Below are positions 21,978-27,978 of a stretch of 27,978 bases of DNA, piece after piece. The notes under the pieces are model-generated. The model ran no database searches. It saw nothing but the letters and a program-made list of their open reading frames with translations, and had not been told where the DNA came from. The stretch's first letter is position 1, and the number at the start of each line of letters is the position of its first letter. The position numbers and the translations under genes are program-made. Source of the DNA: Brooklawnia sp049651565. GTDB lineage: Bacteria > Actinomycetota > Actinomycetes > Propionibacteriales > Propionibacteriaceae. The stretch is from assembly GCF_049651565.1 (NCBI RefSeq), contig NZ_JBASCI010000258.1, positions 1-27,978 of the forward strand, read 5' to 3'.

Positions 21978-23375
21978 TCACAGGTTGATCATCTGGCCGG
22001 CGATGCCCTCCATCGCCTCCTTCACTGCCTCGCTCAGGGTCGGGTGTGCATGGATGTTTCGGACGACCTCCTCGGCGGTCAGGTCCCACAACTGGGCCAG
22101 AGTCAGCTCTGGCAGCAGTTCGGTCACGTCCGGGCCAATCATGTGCACCCCGAGGATCTCGTTGTGGGCCGCGTCGGCGACCACTTTCACAAACCCGGTC
22201 GTCTCTCCTAGACCGGATGCCTTGCCGTTCGCCGAGAACGGGAACTTCGCGACCTTCACCTGATGGCCGCGGTCGCGCGCCTGCTGCTCGGTATATCCGA
22301 ACGAACCGATCTGTGGCTGGCAGTACGTTGCGCGCGGGATCATGTCGTAGTTGATCGGCATGGTCTCAGCGCCCGCTATCGTCTCCGCAGCCACCACTCC
22401 CATCGCCGAAGCGGTGTGGGCCAGCATCGACTTCATCGTCACATCCCCCACGGCATACAACCCCGGGACGCTGGTCCGCATGCACTCGTCGATTGCGATC
22501 GCGCCACGCTCGGTCAGGGCCACTCCCGTGTTCTCCAACCCGTAGCCCTGAGTGCGGGCTGCGAAGCCGATCGCCTGCAGGACCCGGTCGGCTTCCAGAA
22601 CGTGCGACGGCCCACCCGCAGCCGAACTCAGCGTCACCCGCACGTTCTCCGAGGTCTCTTCGATCGACTCCACCCGGGTGCCGACCAGGACCGTCACCCC
22701 GAGCTTGCGATAGGCCTTGGCCAGCTCGGCGGAAATCTCGGGATCCTCGTTCGGCACCATCCGATCCAGAAACTCCACGATTGTCACCTGCGCGCCGTAG
22801 TTGGCCAAGACGAACGCGAACTCGGTCCCGATCGCCCCCGCCCCACAGATGACCACCGATCCCGGCACGTCCGTCGAGACGATCTGCTCTTCGTAGGTGA
22901 ACACCCGAGGCGACCTCGCCGTCCCTGGAAGCAACTTGGTTGTGGACCCGGTGGCGATGATGCAGGTGTCGAACGAGACCACCCGCTCACCCTGTTCACC
23001 AGCCACACGAATCGAATGCGCGTCGACGAACCCGCCCCAGCCGTGGATCTCTGTGATCTTGTTCTTCCGCATCAGGAAATGGACGCCGTTCACCGACCGC
23101 TCCACCACCTGGCGGCTACGAGAGACCGCCTGACCGTAGTCGAAGCTGAATTCTCCTCGGATCCCGAACACATCGGCCTGGGAGGTGAGGATGTGCACCA
23201 ACTCCGCGTTGCGCAGGAGGGCCTTGGTCGGGATGCAGCCCACATTCAGGCAAACCCCGCCCCAATACTGGTTCTCGATGATCCCCACCTGGAGCCCCAG
23301 CTGCGCAGCACGAATTGCTGCCACATACCCTCCGGGTCCGGCGCCCAGGACCACCACATCGAAGTGATCGGTCAT
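21978..23375 (-). CDS. Dihydrolipoamide dehydrogenase-like flavoprotein
   Basis: 465 residues, a full-length lipoamide dehydrogenase/mercuric reductase-family protein. FAD motif GAGPGG at 11-16, redox pair C42-LNVG-C47 in WGGVCLNVGCIPTKALL, NAD motif VICGAGAIGTEFAFVL, GLYAVGDVTM, and the C-terminal HAHPTLSE catalytic His-Glu. No MerA-type vicinal Cys tail is present. ATG at 23375 was chosen because it gives the usual N-terminus; TAGCGT lies 7 bases upstream, which fits a leaderless start. The methyltransferase gene ends 10 bases upstream, so both may be one unit. No pyruvate-dehydrogenase genes are near, so the role is probably thiol/disulfide homeostasis under metalloid stress (inference). 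Confidence 0.93.
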   Translation of the reverse strand: MTDHFDVVVLGAGPGGYVAAIRAAQLGLQVGIIENQYWGGVCLNVGCIPTKALLRNAELVHILTSQADVFGIRGEFSFDYGQAVSRSRQVVERSVNGVHFLMRKNKITEIHGWGGFVDAHSIRVAGEQGERVVSFDTCIIATGSTTKLLPGTARSPRVFTYEEQIVSTDVPGSVVICGAGAIGTEFAFVLANYGAQVTIVEFLDRMVPNEDPEISAELAKAYRKLGVTVLVGTRVESIEETSENVRVTLSSAAGGPSHVLEADRVLQAIGFAARTQGYGLENTGVALTERGAIAIDECMRTSVPGLYAVGDVTMKSMLAHTASAMGVVAAETIAGAETMPINYDMIPRATYCQPQIGSFGYTEQQARDRGHQVKVAKFPFSANGKASGLGETTGFVKVVADAAHNEILGVHMIGPDVTELLPELTLAQLWDLTAEEVVRNIHAHPTLSEAVKEAMEGIAGQMINL

Positions 23376-23385
23376 ACCCATCACG

Positions 23386-24171
23386 CTAGGCGCCCGGGCG
23401 CGCGTCCGCTGCCGAACCCTTGAGCCCGGCATCGCCCGAGTCGCCACCGATCAAGGGCCGGCGGCCTCCGTAGATCACCGCATCCAGGCGCTTCCAGTAG
23501 ACATCGATCCCCTCGAAGCCGGCAGAACGGAGGAACCCGACTTGTGGTTCGAGCGCTGTGACGTTCCGGATGTGGTCTTCGTGACCGGCCTGCTCCAGTG
23601 AGGTGAGGGGGGCGCCCGGGATCCCGTCGTCAGGGTGGCTTCGAGCATCCGCTCGGTCCCAGGCGGCCACCACGACGGGGTCCGTCGCGGTCACCGTGTC
23701 GTAGTTGAGGTACCAGCCGCCGGGGGCCAGGTGCTCGAAGATCTCCCGGAACAAGCCCTGCTTGCGTCGATCGGGCATGTGGTGGATGCACATCGAGGTC
23801 ACGACAGCGTCCAGTTTGGCCGGAACCTGTGGTGGCCAGCGACCCACTGACATGTCGAACTCGACATAGCGGAATCGTCCGGCGAATGGCTGCATCTCTC
23901 GCTCGCCGGCAACCATCATCGGGCGGGAGTAGTCGGCAAGGATCGCGGTGCTCAGTGGGTACAGATCGAGGATTCCGCGTGCCGCAGCCCCAGTTCCGGC
24001 GCCGAGATCCATGAACGTGAACGACTCGTGGCTGTCGAACGGCAGCAGTTCGCCCATCAAGCGGAACTGGCGCTCAGGGCTCCTGGCCCCGTTATCGGTC
24101 TTGTCGATCCAGCGTTCTATGAACTCCTCGGAATGCCAGATGTCGGCGCTTCTGTCGGTCGGCTCATCCAT
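23386..24171 (-). CDS. Class I SAM-dependent methyltransferase
   Basis: 261 residues with the Rossmann methyltransferase motifs: motif I FMDLGAGTGAAARGIL (53-68), acidic strand-2 end AILADYSRPMM, strand-4 region LDAVVTSMCIHHMPD, and LAPGGWYLNYD after it. The only Cys I see is in MCIHH, so it lacks the three or four conserved cysteines of ArsM and is not a standard arsenite methylase. Substrate unknown; UbiE/trans-aconitate-type folds are similar. ATG at 24171 overlaps the stop of a 37-codon leader ORF, and a class 2 operator lies over that leader's start, so it is likely metalloid-regulated. Followed after 10 bases by the lpd-like gene. Confidence 0.87.
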   Translation of the reverse strand: MDEPTDRSADIWHSEEFIERWIDKTDNGARSPERQFRLMGELLPFDSHESFTFMDLGAGTGAAARGILDLYPLSTAILADYSRPMMVAGEREMQPFAGRFRYVEFDMSVGRWPPQVPAKLDAVVTSMCIHHMPDRRKQGLFREIFEHLAPGGWYLNYDTVTATDPVVVAAWDRADARSHPDDGIPGAPLTSLEQAGHEDHIRNVTALEPQVGFLRSAGFEGIDVYWKRLDAVIYGGRRPLIGGDSGDAGLKGSAADARPGA

Positions 24172-24277
24172 GTGATCGAGCCCATCCCCTGATGCGCGGG
24201 GGGACTTGGCGCACCGGGCGCGGGCAGACCTGGGACGCTCCCGAGATTCCGGCTTCAGCGGTCCTTGAATCAACCAT
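24164..24277 (-). CDS. Short leader ORF overlapping the methyltransferase start
   Basis: 37 codons from ATG 24277 to a TGA at 24164-24166, overlapping the methyltransferase ATG (24171) by 8 bases. The first nine residues, MVDSRTAEA, match arsR2's MVDSRTPEA, and ISGAS follows in both; likeness then stops. It looks like the 5' end of an arsR2-type gene, with its operator, placed in front of the methyltransferase. It may serve as a coupled leader or be a recombination scar. Confidence 0.5.
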   Translation of the reverse strand: MVDSRTAEAGISGASQVCPRPVRQVPPRIRGWARSHG

Positions 24278-24283
24278 GCTCGA
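24264..24283. promoter_or_regulatory. Class 2 operator before the methyltransferase
   Basis: CTTGAATCAA (24264-24273) followed by TCAACCATGCTCGA (24270-24283), one mismatch from the TCAA-N-CATG-N-TTGA palindrome. The central CATG is the leader ORF start codon, as at arsR2. Confidence 0.7.
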
Positions 24284-24342
24284 ACCTTCCTCTTCGACCG
24301 GGTGGGTGTCAAGCATGCCGATGGAGCGAGACGAGGGGCTAC

Positions 24343-26190
24343 TCAGCCAGTGATGTCATAGGCGTGGAGACGCTTGCGGTCGGCCTTCGTCGCGGACGCC
24401 TGGAGCGCCAACAGCTCGGCGTAGATGCCGCCCGAGCGGGCCAATTCCTCCGGCGAGCCGATCTCGTCCACCCGGCCGTCGCGCAGCGTGATGATCCTGT
24501 CGACCGAGGAGATCGTCGAGAGGCGGTGGGCGATGATCAGGGTGGTGCGATTGGCCATGAGGGCCTCCAGGCCGGCCTGGACGAGCCGTTCGGCCTTGGA
24601 GTCGAGGGCCGACGTGGCCTCGTCAAGGACCAGGAGCGGGGCGTCCTTGAGTATTGCCCTGGCCACGGCGACCCGCTGCTTTTGGCCGCCAGACAACTTG
24701 ATGCCACGCTCACCTATCTCGGAGTCATACCCCTTGGTCAGGCGAGCCACGAACTCGTGTGCGTTGGCGCGCTGCGCTGCGTCCTCGATCTGGGAAGCCG
24801 CTGCGTCCGGCCGGCCGTAGGCGATGTTCTCCCGGATCGTCCCCGAGAACAGGGCCGCGTCCTGGAAGACCACGCCTATTTGACCGCGAAGCTGCTGCAG
24901 GGGCAGGCGGGTGACGTCGCCGCCGCCCACCTGCACCACACCGGAGTCGGGCCGGTACAGCCCGAGCAGTAGGTTCACGAGGGTCGTCTTTCCCCCGCCC
25001 GACTCCCCGACGAACGCCACTCGCTCACCCGGCGCGACGGAGAACGTCACATCTTGGAGGACGTCGGAGGCACCGTCGTAGGAGAACGACACGTGATCGA
25101 AAGACAGGGCCGGCGCGTCATCAACAACGCGCCAAGGGGCCAAGTCGGCTGCGACCGCCGCCTCGGTTTGTGCGGGTCGGGTGAAGCTGAGCGCTGCTTC
25201 GGGGCCGAAGGGGGCATGCGGCTCGGGGAGCTCATCGAGCGCTTCAAGGTAGCTGTTGGAGCCGGCGATCGCGCGCTGGGAGCTGTCGACGAGGTAGCTC
25301 ATCATGCTGACCGGCTGCTTGGCCATCGCGACCAACTGGATCAACAGGACCATGGCGCCGAGCGTGAACGCGCCTGACGCCGTGGAGGTGAAGATGATCG
25401 CGTAGATGGCGAAGAAGATCAGTGCGAAGGCGCCGCGGCGAGCAACGTCCATGAGGTGCCAATAGCGGGACTGGCCGTGCGTCACGTCGACCGTCTTGGT
25501 ATAGCGGTCGTTGAAGACCCGCAGCTCACGCAACTCAGCGGTGAAGCTCTTGACCACTCGGATCTGGCCGATGGCCTCAGCGAACCGGCCCCCGGCGATG
25601 TCGAACTGCTGGTTCTTCTCGCGCTCGAGCGGTTGCCAGTGCTTTGACGTCAGGGCCGTGAGCCACATGAAGATGGGGTAGATCACCACCAGCAGCAGCG
25701 TCAACCAGACCGAGTAGGTCGCGGTCACGACGAGCACGGCCAGCACGGTGAGCAGGAGCGGCAGGAAGTTGTTGGCGAACATCTGGAAGAACTGGGACGT
25801 TTCGGCGATCGATCTGGTCAGCCGGTTGATCACGGTGCCGGTGAGCTGGCCATCGAAGTAGTGCTGCGGAAGGGTGAGCATCTTCGCGTAGTAGCGCGAC
25901 GACAGGATGGCCCTGAGTTTGACCGACATCACGTCACCCAGATAGCCACCCACATTCGTCACCGCCGTGCTGACGAGTTCCACCACCAGCAGCGCTACTG
26001 CCAACCAGAGCAGAGCGCGCACTCCGCCGCCCTCCCCCCGGATCTGCGAGACGATCTCGTCGGTGGCGGCCTTGATGATGAACGGCGTCAGAAGTGCGGT
26101 TCCCGCCGTTGCCAGCGCAGCCAAGGCGATACCCAGGTAGTAGGGCCAGAGTTCCCGAGCCAGGCCCAGGAGCCGTAGAAGGCTCTGCAT
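24343..26190 (-). CDS. ABC exporter, fused membrane and ATPase domains
   Basis: 615 residues. Residues about 10-310 form a type 1 exporter membrane domain with six helices (start WPYYLGIALAALATAGTALL). Residues about 360-600 form the ATPase: Walker A GESGGGKTT, Q-loop GVVFQDAALF, signature LSGGQKQRVAVARAIL, Walker B LLVLDEATSALD, and switch His in IIAHRLST. All catalytic residues are present. It acts as a homodimer or with a partner; the substrate (drug, lipid or thiol conjugate) is not shown. ATG at 26190 follows GGGAGA. It lies 109 bases after the third ArsR gene on the same strand, so that regulator probably controls it. Confidence 0.92.
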   Translation of the reverse strand: MQSLLRLLGLARELWPYYLGIALAALATAGTALLTPFIIKAATDEIVSQIRGEGGGVRALLWLAVALLVVELVSTAVTNVGGYLGDVMSVKLRAILSSRYYAKMLTLPQHYFDGQLTGTVINRLTRSIAETSQFFQMFANNFLPLLLTVLAVLVVTATYSVWLTLLLVVIYPIFMWLTALTSKHWQPLEREKNQQFDIAGGRFAEAIGQIRVVKSFTAELRELRVFNDRYTKTVDVTHGQSRYWHLMDVARRGAFALIFFAIYAIIFTSTASGAFTLGAMVLLIQLVAMAKQPVSMMSYLVDSSQRAIAGSNSYLEALDELPEPHAPFGPEAALSFTRPAQTEAAVAADLAPWRVVDDAPALSFDHVSFSYDGASDVLQDVTFSVAPGERVAFVGESGGGKTTLVNLLLGLYRPDSGVVQVGGGDVTRLPLQQLRGQIGVVFQDAALFSGTIRENIAYGRPDAAASQIEDAAQRANAHEFVARLTKGYDSEIGERGIKLSGGQKQRVAVARAILKDAPLLVLDEATSALDSKAERLVQAGLEALMANRTTLIIAHRLSTISSVDRIITLRDGRVDEIGSPEELARSGGIYAELLALQASATKADRKRLHAYDITG

Positions 26191-26299
26191 GCTTCTCCCA
26201 TATCTCAAGCTGATTGCCCTATCCGCAGTGGAAGTCTTCCGACCGCTGGGGGCCCATTGATGAACTCGGCACAACGGCGACAGTGAACTGAGCCGCGAT

Positions 26300-26689
26300 T
26301 CACGGGAGCGGATCGACCACGTCCCGGGTGAGAGGATCGCAACAGGCGGCGACGCCGACCGGCGTCAGCGCTGCCAGCGTGGCCAACAACCGCACTGGCT
26401 CTGCCAGTTGGTCGCAGCACAGAGCGTAGGTATTACTGCGTCCATGCGCGGTGGCGCTGACAAGCCCTTGCTCTCGGAGAAGGCCCAGGTGATGACTCAC
26501 CAGGGTCTGGCCCAGCCCAGTCCTCTCCTGCAACTCCCGCACCGTGTGGGGACGGTCAGACAGGCAAAGGACCAAGGCAAGCCGTGTCTCGTCGGCAAGT
26601 GCCTTCAACTTGGGTGCGAGCAGTCGCGCGTGATCGAGGTCTCCTAGATCGCGGGCGGCGAGCAACCCGACTTCCAAGATCTGGGGCAT
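26300..26689 (-). CDS. ArsR-family regulator with two Cys-Cys pairs, arsR3
   Basis: A 129-residue ArsR/SmtB protein: LKALADETRLALVLCLSD at 28-45, recognition helix LGQTLVSHHLGLLREQGLV at about 59-77, and a GRSNTYAL wing. Cys42, the pair C91-C92 and the pair C116-C117 could form a metal site, unlike the CVC of arsR2. The effector may be a soft metal such as Cd, Pb or Cu, or As/Sb; this is not shown. TAGGTT six bases before the ATG fits leaderless translation, and an inverted repeat lies just upstream. Likely controls itself and the ABC exporter. Confidence 0.92.
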   Translation of the reverse strand: MPQILEVGLLAARDLGDLDHARLLAPKLKALADETRLALVLCLSDRPHTVRELQERTGLGQTLVSHHLGLLREQGLVSATAHGRSNTYALCCDQLAEPVRLLATLAALTPVGVAACCDPLTRDVVDPLP

Positions 26690-26695
26690 GACGCC

Positions 26696-26738
26696 AACCT
26701 AGCACCAAGCGATTTCGGTATCAACAACAGACGTTGAT
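26696..26738 (-). promoter_or_regulatory. arsR3 promoter -10 and inverted repeat
   Basis: On the minus strand, TAGGTT (26696-26701) lies 6 bases before the arsR3 ATG. Upstream is ATCAAC-N7-GTTGAT (26720-26738), a six-base inverted repeat in the -35 region. This arrangement (operator upstream of the -10) differs from the arsR1 and arsR2 promoters. Confidence 0.6.
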
Positions 26739-26835
26739 CAATAGTGATCGGTGGCGGGTGAGCGGTTGCTGTCAGCGCTGGGTCGCCGCGGTGGCCGTCG
26801 GCTTCGGATGAATGTCCGGGTGGCAGGATGGCGAC

Positions 26836-27264
26836 ATGGCTGAGCCACCAACGACGTATCAGGTGAGGGCGCAGTGCCGCCCTGGCGGGGTCGCACATGT
26901 GCAGGCAGGCGACCAGACGGTGCCGATCGACACTGCTTGGGGGGTCGAACCGTCCGGCGCGCCAGGACCAGCCGAGCTTCTGGCCGCCGCGTTCGCGTCC
27001 TGCCTGATGAAGAACATCGAACGAACCAGCACACTGATCGGGTTCACGTACACCAGCGCCGACGTGCGTGTGCAAGCGCGGCGACAAGACTCCCCGCCCC
27101 AGTTCGTCGAGGTCGAGTACGACGTGCGCATCGTAACAGATGAGCCCGAACGCCGCGTCGACCTGCTGCACCGAAACCTTCGCCAGTTCGGCACCGTCTA
27201 CAACACTCTCGCCGCAGTCTGTGACGTGCACGGCACGGTCGCCGCAGCCACAGCGGAGGCGTGA
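26836..27264 (+). CDS. OsmC/Ohr-family peroxidase-like protein
   Basis: A 142-residue OsmC-fold protein. The two redox cysteines are present: FASCLMKNIE near residue 56 (helix after PAELLAAAFA) and TLAAVCDVHGTV near the C-terminus. OsmC/Ohr proteins reduce organic hydroperoxides with lipoyl or other dithiols, which would pair with the lpd-like flavoprotein in this island (inference). ATG at 26836 gives the usual N-terminus; an in-frame ATG 24 bases upstream is possible. The ribosome binding site is weak (AGGATGGC). Divergent from arsR3. Confidence 0.87.
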   Translation: MAEPPTTYQVRAQCRPGGVAHVQAGDQTVPIDTAWGVEPSGAPGPAELLAAAFASCLMKNIERTSTLIGFTYTSADVRVQARRQDSPPQFVEVEYDVRIVTDEPERRVDLLHRNLRQFGTVYNTLAAVCDVHGTVAAATAEA

Positions 27265-27491
27265 TCACTCGCACCCGCCCAGCCGCTAGTGCGCAACCGA
27301 TGCTTGCCGTCGTGCGACCGTGGGCTTACTGTCCAAGTATGGTTGAACCAAAGGGGATTGAACCGTCGGCGTTGTCGGCGATGTTTCGCCGAGGATGTTC
27401 AACCACCTCGCCCAGGCCATACATCGCGTCAACGGCAGCCGGATGCCATGACCACTGCGGGGAGCAGCAACGAATGAGGTGACTTCTGTTC

Positions 27492-27978
27492 ATGGCAAAT
27501 GAACACTCGGAGCGCAAGCGGCTGGTTGCGAGGATAGTCGCGCCACTTCTGATTGCGCTGGCACTCGTCGTCATCTGGGCAGTCAAGACCAGCTCCCAGG
27601 GTCCGGCTGTTGATGAACCTACCGGCTACGCGGCGGATCACGCACTCGTGTCCACATCCATAGATCTCGACACGCTGAAACGCTACGGCTTGCCGATCAT
27701 CATCGACTTCGGCGCGGATTCCTGTGATCAGTGCAAGCAAATGGCTCCCATTCTCCAGGAGATCAACGCGGAGATGCAAGGCAGCGCCATTGTCAAGTTC
27801 GTCGACGTTTGGGAGAATCCTCGCGCTGCACAGGACTTCCCGGTTCAGCTCATCCCAACCCAGATATTTGTCGCTGCCGACGGAATGCCCTACGTTCCCA
27901 GCGAAGGCATCCGAATCGGATTTGTGTTCTACAACGATCGGAACACGGGCGAACACCTATTCACTTTGCATCAAGGCG
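27492..27978 (+). CDS. Membrane-anchored thioredoxin-like protein (partial, runs off the right edge)
   Basis: At least 162 residues, open to the window end. One N-terminal membrane helix (residues about 15-32, APLLIALALVVIWAV) after a short basic start, then a linker and a thioredoxin domain: LPIIIDFGADSCDQCKQMAP with active site C78-DQ-C81, FVDVWENP, and the cis-Pro region LIPTQIFVAADG. Orientation places the redox domain outside the membrane. Such proteins commonly pair with a CcdA/DsbD-type electron carrier, possibly just beyond the edge. GAGGT lies about 11 bases before the ATG. The 227 bases before it hold no gene I can support. Confidence 0.87.
   Translation, partial: MANEHSERKRLVARIVAPLLIALALVVIWAVKTSSQGPAVDEPTGYAADHALVSTSIDLDTLKRYGLPIIIDFGADSCDQCKQMAPILQEINAEMQGSAIVKFVDVWENPRAAQDFPVQLIPTQIFVAADGMPYVPSEGIRIGFVFYNDRNTGEHLFTLHQG

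Noticed and set aside
21978..23375. Mercuric reductase (MerA)
   Set aside because: It has the CLNVGC redox motif and C-terminal HAHPTLSE, but no C-terminal vicinal Cys pair, no N-terminal HMA domain and no other mer genes nearby.
23386..24171. Arsenite methyltransferase (ArsM)
   Set aside because: The protein has methyltransferase motifs but lacks the conserved ArsM cysteines, so only a general methyltransferase call is supported.
27341..27420. tRNA-like GGTTCAATCCCC on the minus strand and a MVEPKGIEPSALS peptide on the plus strand
   Set aside because: I could not fold a cloverleaf around it (the T-stem does not pair and no acceptor stem was found). The peptide resembles spurious ORFs often seen in databases.
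1..27978. CRISPR array, integrase, attachment site or replication origin
   Set aside because: No regularly spaced repeats, recombinase gene, tRNA-flanked direct repeats or iteron clusters were seen; only an ISL3 fragment hints at mobility.

Overview
The window is high-GC DNA with an actinobacterial look: many GTG starts, several start codons with no Shine-Dalgarno sequence but a TANNNT box about 5-7 bases upstream (leaderless style), a two-domain ArsA, an ArsR-arsenate reductase fusion of a kind seen in actinobacteria, and an ISL3-type transposase scrap. It reads as a metalloid/metal and sulfur-thiol resistance island. Genus cannot be fixed from sequence alone; a propionibacterial-type host is only a guess.

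Layout. 1-0.5 kb: no recognisable gene. 0.5-1.5 kb: HEPN/nucleotidyltransferase toxin-antitoxin-like pair with a perfect inverted repeat at its start. 1.5-5.0 kb: a scarred zone with an ISL3 remnant, two convergent TauE/SafE permeases, a broken lpd copy, a YnfA-like membrane protein, a CDF transporter remnant and a second copy of the HEPN/NTase promoter. 5.2-11.2 kb: first arsenic block, with arsC-arsR1 (minus), a large class V aminotransferase (plus) and arsD-arsA plus two YlbF-family genes (minus). 11.2-17.1 kb: a minus-strand run of CDF, TDT permease, TauE/SafE, arsR2, ArsP/YraQ-like permease, thioredoxin-like protein and nagA. 17.2-21.9 kb plus strand: CMD-family protein, ChrA, ArsR-ArsC fusion, CoA-disulfide-reductase/rhodanese. 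22-26.7 kb minus strand: intact lpd, a methyltransferase, an ABC exporter and a third ArsR. 26.8 kb to the end: OsmC-family protein and a membrane-anchored thioredoxin running off the edge.

How it works together. Two operator families can be read by eye. (1) ATCGAC-N4-(G/T)TCGAT, placed four bases after a TAGAGT/TAAAGT -10 box, sits in front of arsC-arsR1, the aminotransferase and arsD; two of these promoters share TTGACT-19 nt-TAGAGT exactly. This looks like one ArsR regulon and ties the aminotransferase and YlbF proteins to arsenic. (2) CTTGAATCAA followed by a palindrome TCAA-N-CATG-N-TTGA covers the start codon of arsR2, of a leader ORF before the CDF gene and of a leader ORF before the methyltransferase; a partial site precedes the third TauE. 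This looks like a second regulon. No ArsB or Acr3 is present, although ArsA normally energises such a pump.

Most noteworthy candidates: the YlbF pair with cysteine tails in the arsDA operon, the ArsR-controlled aminotransferase, the start-codon operators with short overlapping leader ORFs, and the duplicated HEPN/NTase operator whose arms are identical while its loop has diverged.
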